Assembly: GCA_030760725.1 (NCBI GenBank) | Contig: JASWHV010000012.1 | Location: 21,466,368 to 21,530,367 of the forward strand | Length of the DNA: 64,000 nucleotides | Reading direction: 5' to 3' | Source of the DNA: Neostapfia colusana | Lineage: Eukaryota; Streptophyta; Magnoliopsida; Poales; Poaceae | Shown here: positions 1-10,539 of the stretch, in pieces | Layout of the letters: every line of letters starts with the position of its first letter | Numbering within the stretch: position 1 is the stretch's first letter | Program-made: the position numbers and the translations under genes | The notes under the pieces: model-generated | The model's input: only the letters and a program-made list of their open reading frames with translations | Database searches by the model: none | Told to the model about the DNA's origin: nothing

Positions 1-823
1 TCCGGTGTTCAGGGTCGAACTAGTCTAGAGTATCGGACTTGTCCGCTCTAAGAACGGACTAGTCCGTTATGAGGCTGCACAAACCGTAACTTGTTGAAAT
101 TGGAGGTAATACAATGCAAATATGATCTAGGGTACATGGAATACATCAATAGAGCATGTATTGACTGGAGGAGCTAAGCTAATTGAGCAAAGACGAGGAA
201 AATCGAAGGTTCTTGGGTTTTGGAGAGAAATTTGCCAAATCATTCGAATCGAGGCGTTGAAGGAGTTCTTGATGCGGACTAGTCCGGGGTCTTCGATCCC
301 CTTGCAGTGGAGGTCAATTCCCACGGAGATTTGGGTGGATTTGATGGAGAACTCGTAAATCCGCCTTGGGAGCCTTTTAGTGAGGATAGAGAACGTGGGA
401 GGAGTTGTGAGGTTGAAGAACATTAGGTTTGAGCCGGCCCTTGGGTTATGGAGTCGAAATATCAGACTAGTCTATGGTGGAACCGGAATAGTCCGCACTA
501 ACGGACCAAGTGCGGACTAGTCTGCGATGTGCGGATTAGTCTGGGGTGACCACGGACTAGTCCAGGGTCCCCTGTACAGAAAAGTACAAAACACTTATAT
601 ATATATGTGTTCAATAGTTCCTAATAAGGAATAGGGGACAAAGACACAGATATTCTTGATGAATATGATCAGTAAGCAAACAACAATCAAGCTATGACCA
701 TAATTCATCAAGATCAAGTAATTAACATAGTTTTTAGGAGAAAAATAGAGAGAGAGATGATTTTTCAACACAATTAACATGATTTTGAGGATGGCATACA
801 GGTATGCAAGTTTTCAAGCCACG
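1..823 (-). other. copia element C: 3' noncoding region after pol, rich in CGGACTAGTCCG-type palindromes
   Basis: No convincing gene is seen. The pol stop is near 824, and no LTR end (TG...CA next to a polypurine tract) is visible to the left, so the 3' LTR is outside. The stretch holds repeated, variably mutated copies of the palindrome CGGACTAGTCCG, for example near 20, 55, 276, 463, 510 and 554. The same motif recurs in the element's 5' LTR. Short ORFs here (such as 127-423 minus) have no recognisable domain. Confidence 0.6.
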
Positions 824-2425
824 TTCCGAGCATCAAGGATATTTAGTTCATTTCGGAGCTCACAAAAGCGTTTTTTATCAAGTGGCTTGGTAAAGATATC
901 GGCTAGTTGTTTTTCAGTGTTGACATGGAAAATGGCCATGTCTCCTTCATTGAGTGATCGCTCAAAAAATGATGCCGGATATCTATGTGTTTGGTTCTAG
1001 AGTGCTCAACAGGGTTATGGGCAATTTTAATTGCACTCTCATTGTCACAAAGGATTGGAATACGACTTATTTTGTAACTGTAATCCCTTAGAGTTTGTCG
1101 CATCAAAAAAAGTTGTGCACAACAACTCCCGGTTGCAACATACTCCTCTTCGGCCGTGGATAAGGCAATTGAACTTTGTTTCTTGGAGGACCAAGAAACT
1201 AAGGATCTACCTAGGAAATGGCAAGTACCGGAAGTACTTTTTCTATCTACCTTGCATCCGGCATAATCTGCATCGGAGTATCCAATGAGATTGAATTTTG
1301 AACCTTTGGGATACCAAAGGCCTAGGTTTGGTGTATGAACTAAATATCTCAAGATCCTTTTAACGGTTGTCAAATGACATTCCTTAGGATTGGCTTGAAA
1401 CCTTGCACACAAACATACACTCAACATGATATCAGGCCTAGATGCACATAAATAAAGTAAGGAGCCAATCATGGAATGATATACCTTTTGATCCACATTT
1501 GGTACGTCTTCATTGAGATCCAAGTGTCCATTTGTCGCCATGGGAGTCTTTATGGGCTTTGCTTTGTCCATTCCAAACTTCTTGAGAATGTCTTGAGTGT
1601 ACTTTATTTGGCTTATGAATGTCCCGTCCTTTTGTTGCTTCACTTGGAATCCCAAAAAGTACCTCAACTCTCCCATCATGGACATCTCAAATCTATTTGT
1701 CATAATCTTACTAAATTCTTGACAAAAGGATTTGTTAGTTGAACCAAATATAATATCGTCAATATAGATTTGGCAAATGAAGAGATCATCATCAAAGTGT
1801 TTAGTAAACAAAGTGTAATAAGCTTTTCCAATCTTGAAGTCATTCTCAATCAAAAAATCTCTAAGGCACTCATACCAAGCTCTAGGAGCTTGTTTGAGTC
1901 CATAGAGAGCCTTACGCAGTTTGAACAAATAGTCGGGGTACTCTTGATCTTCAAAACCGGTTGGTTGCTCCACGTACACCTCCCCCTTGACCGGTCCGTT
2001 GAGAAAGGCGCTTTTCACGTCCATTTAATAAAGATTGAAATCATGGTGAGTAGCATATGCAAGTAGTATATGAAACGATTCAAGCCTAGCTATGGGAGAA
2101 AAAGTCTCGTCGAAATCAAAACCTTCAACTTTTGAGTACCCTTTTGCCACAAGTCATGCCTTGTTCCTTGTTACCACTCCATGTTCGTCTTGCTTGTTGC
2201 TGAAGACCCATTTAGTGCCGACGACGTTGGACTTGGGTCTTTCAACAAGCTCCCACACTTCGTTCCTTTTGAAGTTGTTCAATTCTTCTTGCATCGCCAT
2301 CACCCAATCCGGATCTTTTAATGCATCCTCAACCCTCTATGGTTCCAAAGAAGATACAAAAGAGTAGTGTTCACAAAAATTAGCTATGCGAGATCGAGTT
2401 ATTAGTCCCTTTTGGATGTCACCAA
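824..2425 (-). pseudogene. copia pol fragment: reverse transcriptase and RNase H
   Basis: Reverse transcriptase and RNase H domains of element C. The main open stretch is 903-2024. It holds the RT core from MDVKSAFLNG through LYGLKQAPRAWYE and the catalytic YIDD, then RNase H with SDADYAG and RKSTSGTCHFLG. An in-frame stop lies just before MDVKSAF. Further upstream, 2040-2425 still encodes the RT N-terminus (VEDALKDPDWVMAMQEELN, then WELVERPKS) with more stops. Near 930-960 a frameshift separates the DHSMKETW end from the last part of RNase H, readable in another frame to a stop near 824 (LADIFTKPLDKKRF, then ELNILDARNVA). The domain set is complete, but the gene is not expressible as one protein. 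Confidence 0.9.
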
Positions 2426-4042
2426 TTATGTTGTCGACGAGGTGATCTCTTTGGATGCTTTTGGGTACTCTTGGATGTGGCACTTGTGGTCTTGAATCTT
2501 CATTATTATCTTATTCTCCCCCTGGATAGTTGCCCTCATTGATGTTTTGATATTCTTGATTTTCTTGAGGTTGATCTTGTATGAAAGCTCCCCCTTGATC
2601 ATTTCCTCCACCTGTGGTTCAATTTCTTCTTTCACATTTGAAGGTGGCACTTTTGGTCGAATATCGCCCAATGCCATTCTTCTCAATGCTTGACATGGAG
2701 CTTCTTCTTGATCTAGCACACATTGATCAACTTGCTCTTCTTGAGAGCCGTTAGTTTCATCGAACACTACGTCACGTGCTAATTCAACAAGTCCAGAGGT
2801 TTTGTTGAATACACGATAAGCATAGGAATTCGAATCATAGCCAAGTAAGAAACCTTCATCGGACTTCGAAGCAAACTTCGAAGCCCTTGGCTTCTTGTTT
2901 AAAATATAACATTTTGAACCAAAAACTCGAAAATATGAAATATTCGGCTTGTTACCCGTGAGTAGTTCATATGAAGTTTTCTTGAGCAACCGATGAAGAT
3001 ATAGTCGGTTTATGGCGTGACAAGCGGTGTTAACCGCTTCATCCCAAAACCTGTCCGAAGTCTTGTATTCATCGAGCATTGTCCTCGTCATCTCAATGAG
3101 AGTTCTGTTCTTCCTTTCGGCTACTCCGTTTTGTTGAGGAGTATATGGTGCTGAAAATTCGTGCTTTATCCCTTCTTCGTCTAGATACTCCTCAACTTGG
3201 GTGTTCTTGAATTCTTTCCCATTGTCACTTTGTATGTTCTTGATCTTCAATGAGAATTCATTTTGGGCATGCTTGATTAACTTCTTGAGGGTTTCTTGAG
3301 TTTCTGTCTTATCATGCAAAAAGAAAACCTACGTGAAGCGTGAAAAATCATCAACAATGACTAGACCGTATTTATTACCTCCGATGCTTATGTAAGCAAT
3401 TGGATCGAATAGATCCATGTGGAGGAGCTCAAGCGGTCTTGTTGTAGTCATGACATTCTTCGCGGGATGGGGTGCTCCTACTTGCTTCCCTGCTTGGCAA
3501 GCTCTACAAGGCCTGTCTTTCTAAAAAACAACATCCTTTAAACCTCGGATGTGATCAACTTTAAGGAGTTTTTGAAGATTTCTCATACCAACATGTGCTA
3601 GCCGTCTATGCCACAGCCAACCCATGTTGGTCTTTGCAATCAAGCATGTGTCAAGTTCGGCTTTATCTTTGTTGAAGTCAACTAGATAAAGTTTTCCCTT
3701 TAACACACCCTTGAATGCAATTGAGTTATCACTCCTTCTAAAGACAGTCACACCCTCATTAGTGAATAAACAATTATAACCCTTGTCACATAATTGAGAT
3801 ATGGACAAAAGGTTATAATCCAAGGAGTCAACGTGTAAAACATGAGAGAGAGTATGTTGTGATGAAATTGCAATTTTACCGATACCAAACACTCTTCCTT
3901 GACTATTATCACCAAAGTAAATGCCTTCGCTTGGATCTTCATTTTCTTCATATTCCACAAACATTCTTCTTTCTCTGGTCATGTGATTGGTGCATCCAGT
4001 ATCTAACACCCATTTTGCTCCACCGGATAAATAAGTATGCAA
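2426..4042 (-). pseudogene. copia pol fragment: protease, GAG-pre-integrase and integrase
   Basis: Aspartic protease and integrase of element C. ORF 3521-4042 carries the protease motif WVLDTGCTNHMT (active-site DTG) and the GAG-pre-integrase zinc-binding start HRRLAHVGMRNL. The frame breaks near 3521, and the integrase continues with CRACQAGKQ and LLHMDLF (first catalytic Asp), then a TAG near 3330 after SRFT. ORF 2426-3319 holds the rest of the core: IQSDNGKEF (second Asp), then APYTPQQNGVAERKNRT (catalytic Glu), followed by the C-terminal GYDSNSYAYRVFN region typical of copia. At least one frameshift and one stop make it a pseudogene. Confidence 0.9.
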
Positions 4043-5128
4043 AAGACAAATTATGCCTTAGTCTTAGGTACCCAAGCTTGCTTGGGTCCTTTGAGGTTAG
4101 ACACAAGTGATTTGGGCACCCCCACATGAGACTTGGTGTTCCCATGGCGTGGCCATACATATTTGGCATAAACTCTTCCAAGATTACTTTTGATAAGTAC
4201 ATATGAAGCATCAAAAGTTCTAAATAGAAGTTGTTGTTCATATGTGTTCACAGTGTTAAATTTATCAACATTACTAAGTTTTCTAACTTGAGAAGAGTTT
4301 CCGTTGACAAAGGCAATGCAACCCTTGTTATTCTTGTCGCTTCTAGCGTTTTGCTTTTCACTATAAGAATATCTAATGCCATATTTGACATTAGGAGGTC
4401 TTGTGACCGAGTATGCACTGGGTGCATACTTGATCTTCTCCTTGTCAAATATGCCACTTTGAGAAGATTGCTTGTCCTTTGTCGAGTTTGGCTTTTTCTT
4501 CAAGTTAGTGTCACTTTTGGCACAAGCACAAGTAATACTAGTTTCAGATTTTATATGTTGAGAAGGTGAGCTTGAAGTGGATGAAGAACCACTTTGTTTC
4601 AGTGACTCAACTTGTACCTCAAGGATCTTGTTAACTTTGATAAGTTAGCAAGTTCATCCTTGATGGTGGTGTTTGAGTCTTTTAACTTCAAGCAAGCTTC
4701 CTTGCTTGAAGCTAACTCAAGTTCTAGTGATTTACTTCACTCCTTTTCAAGTTCAAGAAGCTTTTCAATCTCAAAATATTCCTCCTTTTGGGAGATGATC
4801 ATATCTTCCTGATGATTAACTAACTTCTCCATATCAACAAGCTTATCAAATAGAAATTTCATCTTAGCAGCTGTCTTTTTGTCTGACCCCTAAGCATATA
4901 TTCATTTTCATCACTGCTATCATCGTCACTAGAATCATCACTATCACTAGTAAAAGAATGCGAGAAGGAAGATTTAGTTGTTACCTTTCTTTTACCTTAC
5001 TTTGCCATTAAACAAGTGTTGTCGTTGTCCTTCCATGCGCCCATGGTTGGGAAGAGAGTGGATTTCTTGGTAGTCTTCTTTATGGCTATGGTGGCCATCT
5101 CCTCTTCTTCTTCGGATGAGGATTCATC
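4043..5128 (-). pseudogene. copia gag/pol linker downstream of the zinc knuckle, degraded
   Basis: The continuation of the C gag region on the pol side of solo LTR Q. Reading leftward from 5128 there is a Ser/Glu/Asp-rich stretch, then MATIAIK-like sequence, a second S/D-rich cluster near 4880-4960, then a Lys/Glu/Leu-rich coiled-coil-like stretch (4610-4860) and a basic low-complexity region (4051-4503). This is the usual layout between the CCHC knuckle and protease in SIRE/Opie elements. Stops and frame changes are scattered throughout. The acidic reading frame continues across Q once one target-site copy is discounted, which supports the insertion model. Confidence 0.75.
5124..5128. repeat. 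target-site duplication of solo LTR Q, left copy (TCATC)
   Basis: The five bases before Q. The right copy at 9187-9191 is TCGTC, one mismatch, as expected for an old insertion. Confidence 0.7.
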
Positions 5129-7681
5129 TGTAAAATCCCCAAAAGTGGTAGCAAGAAAATTCTGCTCATGCACACTTATGAAAAATGAGGGGAATTAAAA
5201 CTTTGAAGTATAATAAGTGTGAGTTCAAAGTGAGGGTTTAGACTTCCCAAAACTTGCAAACATGGAGATCTAAATTCATAACTTGGAGCTTCATAGTCCA
5301 AATATTTAACCTTCCAAATTTCAGCTCATTTGGAGGAGTTTTAATATTTGTTTGGGATTAAAAGGAGAAGCCCTCTAATTTGAATTTCAAATTCAGTTTG
5401 AAATTCCAATTCCCTCAATTTGAAAATTTGGTTTCACAAAGGTGTTCTCCACATTTTAATAAGCAGCCATGCCAAAAATTGGAAACTTTGGAGCTGGTTT
5501 GCTATATTTTTGAGGCAATACAAAGTGGAGAATTCAAACTCCTTTTCAAATTCAAATGGTCAATCCACATCCAATTTTCACACCCGAATTCAAACTATTT
5601 GAATTCAGCAAATTCAAACTATGACTTGGGGTTGAAGTCAAGCCTTAAATGTTGAGTTGCTGGTGGGAAAATATCAGAAAAAGTTGATTAAACAAAGAGG
5701 GGAGGTGGGGCCCATTTGTCAGCCACCCACAGGAGCTACCGCCTTTGCTCCATTCGGTCGAACAGCAGGGGCGCGACAGCTCCCGTCGCCGACCCCCGCC
5801 CGAGGTGTGCCGCGCCACCTCCTGTTTCTGCCGCCTACTTGATCGTCCGCGCGTGCCACAGTCCCAGAACAACCCCCCCTTGCTCTCTCGGCCGTTCACC
5901 GACGTGTTTTCCCTGTTCCCTGCTCAGTTCGCGTAGCCTCGGCCGCCGCTCGGTTGATCCGCGTCGCCGTCCGTCATCGACACCACTCTGACGTTGTCAC
6001 GACCGGATGAGGTCGTAGGAAGGTGCGCAAGGCCCTCTATTTCCTCTCTGACGACAGCCCCTGCCGTTCCTTCGAGCTGGTCCCGAGAACTGAGCCTAAG
6101 TTCATCGTTCCATTTTCCAGCTTGCCGCCAAGACGCCGCACCGTCGACCGGCCACCTCCGGCTTGTTCACGCTCATCCAACCGGTGTTCTAGGTGCGTTG
6201 TCGACCCTTTTTGCTGTCCTCCCAGTTTGGAGCTAGGTCATAGCCTAGGTTGGCCGGAATTTGAAGTTTGTCGCCGGCGGTTCCTTGGAACCGAGTTGAA
6301 ATAAATCGGGAAATTCCAGGGCCATATTGGGTTGGGGCTCGCAAGAGTCTAGGCATAGGTTCTCCAAGCCATGACGACCCTTCTCGAGCAAACGGCAAGC
6401 AAATCCATGCAGAGTCCGAAGAGTTCTCCGTGTTTTTCCTCACGGCGGGGAAGAACCATTTTGGTCACACGGTGAGCTCATGTTTCCAGCCGTTTTCCGG
6501 GGGATCAGGGTAGTGTTCCGAGCTCCCCAGGTCACGGGGGTGCTGTAGGACCCAACTGCGGTCGGTTTGCGGGCTTGCCGGGCGAACACCACGTCGCCGG
6601 AGTCGCCCGAGTTACTGCCACCGTCGGGGAGGTATTTCCGGCCAGTTAGCGCCGCCACCGAGCTCACCAAAGTGTTCCTCGTCGGGTTTTAGGCACAGGC
6701 GGCGAGGGTTGAGCCGTTTGAGGCACGGGACAGCCGTTCCGACGAGGCACGGTCGTTTCTCCGGCGAGAAGGCCGGCCGGGCGCGAGGTTGAGGAAGGTG
6801 GGGGCCTGCCCCACATGTCAGTGGCACCAGGAAGGCGCCGGATCGGCTTGTGGCTCCGGATCTGGTGCGGCTGCGCGAGAATAACCCCGTAGCCCCCGGT
6901 GTTGCCAAAATCTGACTGGCCCGAATTAAAACAGTAGGCCCAGCCCAATTATTTGAATTCTAGTAGAGAAATAATTCCAGAATTTAGCTGATCTTTACAA
7001 GGCCATAACTTTGTGTAGAAAACTCTAAAAAGAGTGAGACCAATTTTGTTGGATTCCTCAGGAGGAGTACTTCACAGAGAAACCAATATTAGGCTATGAA
7101 AATGCCCAGGAATTTCTGTAGAATTGTTTCTAGTAAATCCTTTAGGGATTTATTACAGGAGCAATTCTTTATGAAATATTCCCAAATTTGGGTAGCCAAA
7201 CCTCTTCATAGATACTGATCTCCAGTAAAAATTTGGGCTTCATTGGAGGTCATTTGCTAGGTCAAATTACCTTCTCAAGTTCAGCCTTTATTTGAAAATT
7301 CAAATTTAAACAGAAGCTTTTTCAGAACTCCTGTTTAAGTTCAAAAATTCATATCTCTCTGATGATAGCTCCAAAAATGGTGAAACAAATTTTGTTAGAA
7401 CCATGGAGACTTACCCTAATCAGATCTTCCACCATTAGCTATGTCAAGCTCCTGATTTGGGCTCAAAATTCAGATAAGCATGTACTTTTGGGAATTTTAA
7501 AGACTACAATATGCAATGACATGTCTCCAAATTTGGCTCAAATCATCCTTAGAGAGTCTAGTCTCCACTGTAAAAATCCCAAAGCGAATTAAGGATTATA
7601 AATAGCAATAGCTATGAATAGAAGTCCAATTCTTATAAATTCTTAATACTTATACATGTATTTTATTACATTTCATAATAG

Positions 7682-7759
7682 TGACCGACGTTGAGGATAC
7701 GCCGGAGCCTTTGGACGTCCTGCCACCGGAAGCTGACTTTCCATTTAACTCGCAACCAG
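7682..7759 (+). other. candidate micro-exon 1 in LTR Q
   Basis: A 78-nt acidic stretch between an AG (7680-7681, after a T-rich run) and AG|GCAAGC at 7760, a good match to a GC-type splice donor. In the frame TG|ACC it reads VEDTPEPLD with no stop. The matching block in P (61877-61957) is 81 nt and reads VEEEPEVLD. The 3-nt length difference keeps phase. No start codon is in the block, so an upstream exon would be needed. This is inference; no transcript evidence is available. Confidence 0.4.
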
Positions 7760-7957
7760 GCAAGCCCCGGTTTGCACTTAAGTACCGTTTATAAAGTTTT
7801 CATTTGTATCATTTATGTCTAGGTTGAATGTTTGCATTAGAGTTAGGGTGATTGAAACCCCACTTGAATAGCCTCTTTAAATCCTATAAAGGGTTGGGTA
7901 GTTTACAAACCAACGAGTAGAAAATGCCATGCTAATGTATAGGATCTCGGTAGAAGT

Positions 7958-7978
7958 CGAGTGGTTGGAAGCTGCTCG
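7958..7978 (+). other. conserved hairpin 2 in LTR Q
   Basis: The inverted repeat CGAGTGGTT / AAGCTGCTCG pairs as RNA with three G-U pairs. The equivalent in P (62151-62170) is a perfect 9-bp CGAGTAGTT/AACTACTCG. Equivalents also occur in K, H and S. Confidence 0.5.
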
Positions 7979-8610
7979 CGAGATAGTACTTATCACACGG
8001 GAAGAAAAGAGGTAGATAATGGCTTGAGTTATGAAAATGAGACCCAGCAGGGGGGATAGGAAGCAGTGAGCAGAGGTCTCACGTGCGTAGCCCTGTTGGT
8101 GTCGGTTGAGGACCGTCCGTGTGCGGCCCTGCTGGACAAGTATCGAACAGTACTGGATGCATACTGGCATATGGGAACCAGGAAACCGATGTAATTGGTT
8201 AACCTTGGTGCCGAGGCTTACCCAACCGTAAATAGGAGTGGGTTGAGGGTAGCAAGGTGTAAATCTGCCGGTGGGCACAGTCACGCTCCACGCGGGGACC
8301 TCCTGCCCGTTACGGATGGACCGGTTCGGCATTTGGGTTGCCTTTGAAAGGTTGTTGCATACAACAGAGTAGGAAGGGGTGTGGAATCACGCTTCTGAAA
8401 GTGGGTGTATGTGACGTATTATCCGGGTGTGTCTTGATTGCAATCACCGTCCCTCGCGGTTATTTGAGTACCCGCTTGTTCACTGCGCTGTGACGTAGTA
8501 AGAAGTGAAATAAGCCAACTAAAAATGCTGTATTGAGCTTAATGTCTTGAATACCTTGATTGCTGTAGATATAGAGCTAATTAAGTTTATATTCCTCTTT
8601 GGGCATCTCC

Positions 8611-8655
8611 ACATCGGAGGAACGCGTTTCTTGTTTGATTGTGGACTTCCGATGT
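8611..8655 (+). other. conserved 45-nt hairpin 1 in LTR Q
   Basis: Stem ACATCGGA/TCCGATGT with the conserved loop segment GTTTCTTGTTTGATTG. The same 45-nt length and loop occur in P, K and both H LTRs with different but still paired stems. It lies 191 nt upstream of the candidate acceptor at 8846. Confidence 0.7.
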
Positions 8656-8846
8656 GAGGGCTGCCTAAGGCACATGAACCTGCTGCTATAAAACTGAAAG
8701 TAAGGATCAACTTATAGGCGTGTCTTTATTGCAAATTCCTTTTCCCATCTTACATATCCTTGCACGTAGAGTTCCATGCCTAGGGTTGACGGTTAAGACT
8801 TGCTGAGCCTTCGTGCTCACGGTTGCAATATTTGATCTGTGTGCAG

Positions 8847-8932
8847 GTGAGAGTTATGAGGAGGGTTCCGAGGACGAGGCGATGCCCCCGTCAGGGTACA
8901 CGGCCGAGCTGGTGCCATGCACGCCGCCGTGA
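8847..8932 (+). other. candidate micro-exon 2 in LTR Q, ending in a stop
   Basis: It follows TGTGTGCAG at 8838-8846, a strong splice-acceptor match. In the phase set by micro-exon 1 it reads an acidic segment with SYEEGSEDE and ends CTPP then TGA at 8930-8932. The corresponding block in P reads LYEEGTPEEE and ends CTPQS then TAG. The shared YEEG and CTP, and lengths of 86 and 89 nt, suggest past coding constraint. Confidence 0.4.
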
Positions 8933-9072
8933 TCTCCGGTTCCATGCTGCTAGTGTGTAGCGTCCCTGGGCTGGGCGGCTGCACTTTTGCTTAGTTAGGG
9001 TTTGAGAGCAACTATGTATATAACTTCCACTGTTAATTAGGTTTTGTAAAAGACTTCCGCTGTTTTATATCA

Positions 9073-9078
9073 AATAAA
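9073..9078 (+). terminator. polyadenylation signal AATAAA of LTR Q
   Basis: AATAAA about 110 nt before the LTR end. K and S have it at the equivalent place on the minus strand, and P on the plus strand, so U5 is short and R long in this family. Confidence 0.55.
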
Positions 9079-9186
9079 AGTTTATATGTTGTTCTTTATT
9101 CTTTTCGTGTGTGCTGTTGGGTGCCGCATCGCACGGCACCACCCTATGCGATCCTGGAGTGGGTGAACCACGGGGTGGTCCCCACA

Positions 9187-9191
9187 TCGTC
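9187..9191. repeat. target-site duplication of solo LTR Q, right copy (TCGTC)
   Basis: The partner of TCATC at 5124-5128, with one mismatch. Confidence 0.65.
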
Positions 9192-10484
9192 ATTGGAGTC
9201 CGACTCTTTCCCTAGATGCGCTTGGCCATATTGCTTCTTCTTCTTGAACATTTTATTTGGTTGAGGCTTGTTGTCTTTAGTCTTCCTCTTATTTTCTTCA
9301 TATGGACAATCTACTATGAAGTGATCATATTCTCCATAGTTGTAGCACACCCGTCTCATCTTGGATCTTTGTTTGTCCCTTTGTCTTCCTTCGTTTGAGC
9401 TGCTACCCTTTCTTCTTCTCATCATTTTCTTTAACTTCTTCATGAACAAGATCATGTCTTCTTCATCGATATCACTACTTTCATCATCACTGTCGTCTTC
9501 TTCATGAGCTTCTCGAGCTTCTTTTGATACGGGTTTACAAGTTGGCTTCAAAGCAACTCCTTTCTTCTTTGCCGAAGTGAGATTGGCAATTTCCTTGACA
9601 TGATTGGCTTGCTTTTCCATCATTTCAAAGTTGATGATCTTGCCAAGAAGTTCGTCTGGGGTCATTTTTCGGTAACCAGGGATTTCTCAAATCATAGAGC
9701 AAAGAGTCACGTTGCAAGGCATGAATGCACTGAGAATCAACTTCACGACCTCATGATCATTCCACTTTTTGCTGCCATAAGCTCGGACTTTGTTGATAAG
9801 ATTCTTCAATCGATTGTACATATCTTGATGTGATTCATCTTCTTCTATCGCGAATCTTCCCAATTCACCTACAATCATTTCTATCTTGGCTTCGTGTACA
9901 TGACGGACACCTTCATGTGCGGTTTGTAGTGTGTCCCATATCTCCTTGGCAATTTCGAGTCCATCCACCTTGGTGAACTCGTCTCGGCTCAGTGATGACG
10001 TGATCACAGCTACAGCTTGAGCATTCCGATGAATGGCTTGTTCTTGGCTTGGAGTCAGCTCTTCACCACCATCCGGGATATCTATCCTTGTACACACTAT
10101 ATCCCACAAACTTGGGTTAAGAGATATAAGGTGCATTTTCATGTTTTGTCTCCACATTGAATAATCATTGCCATCAAAGTAAGGTGCTTTCCCTAGAGGA
10201 ATTGATAAGTAATGACTATTGTTAGAATTCAAACGCTCATAATCAAAAGGATGTCGGGAGTAGTCTGTATGACTACTCCCTTTCTTCTTCTTTTCATCAT
10301 CGGTGTTCTTCTTCCCTTTTGGGGAGATTGCCTTCTTCCATAGAAGAGCCTTGAGTTGGAGCACCTCCTCATCATCGTCCTCACTTTCTTGAATGGCGTC
10401 GAGTAGCTTCTTTAGCTTTTGAGTCCTTTCGTCATTACTCTTTTCATCGTCGATTTTCTTGTGTACATCCTTGACGTCTGACAT
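9187..10484 (-). pseudogene. copia gag, N-terminal part, frameshifted, zinc knuckle damaged
   Basis: Gag of element C, the capsid/nucleocapsid protein. ORF 9687-10484 starts at MSDVKDVHKK and contains the capsid signature YFDGNDYSMWRQNMKMHL and the RDEFTKVDGLEIAKEIWDTL region of the copia gag (UBN2-like) domain. The frame breaks near 9670-9690 and continues in ORF 9144-9665, TPDELLGKI then a K/E-rich linker. The CCHC knuckle reads CYNYGEYDHFIVDC: the second Cys is Tyr, so zinc binding should be lost. It is then cut by Q, and the last codons of the open frame run into Q sequence. Confidence 0.88.
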
Positions 10485-10520
10485 CGTCTCTTTGAGCGGT
10501 GAGTCTCTTTTGAAGAGTTT

Positions 10521-10533
10521 GGCTCTGATACCA
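10521..10533 (-). promoter_or_regulatory. primer binding site of copia element C
   Basis: The minus strand reads TGGTATCAGAGCC, complementary to the 3' end of initiator tRNA-Met, right next to the 5' LTR. Confidence 0.85.
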
Positions 10534-10539
10534 ATTGAA

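Larger units (their letters stand above)
5129..9186 (+). mobile_element. solo LTR Q of a Tekay-like gypsy family, plus orientation
   Basis: A 4058-bp TG...CA unit starting TGTAAAATCCCC and ending GGTCCCCACA, set inside the copia gag region. It has no primer site, polypurine tract or coding region on either side, so it is a solo LTR from recombination between two LTRs. Its last 1.4 kb matches LTRs K, H, S and P block by block: GCAAGC..CGGTTTGCA, the 45-nt hairpin, GACTTGCTGAGC, and GTTGGGTGCCGCATCGCACGGCACC at the end. The GC-rich block at about 5710-6900 is likely promoter and first transcribed sequence, by analogy with the others. An AATAAA lies at 9073-9078. Confidence 0.88.

Noticed and set aside
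127..423. 98-codon minus-strand frame in the copia 3' region as an env-like gene
   Set aside because: No signal peptide or membrane segment typical of SIRE env-like proteins, and no similarity that I recognise.
5716..5991. Pro/Arg/Ser-rich frames in the GC-rich part of LTR Q (also in P near 60284-60747, H near 19119-19633, and M/Y near 25366)
   Set aside because: GC-rich DNA lacks stops in several frames on both strands at once. No frame is shared between family members.
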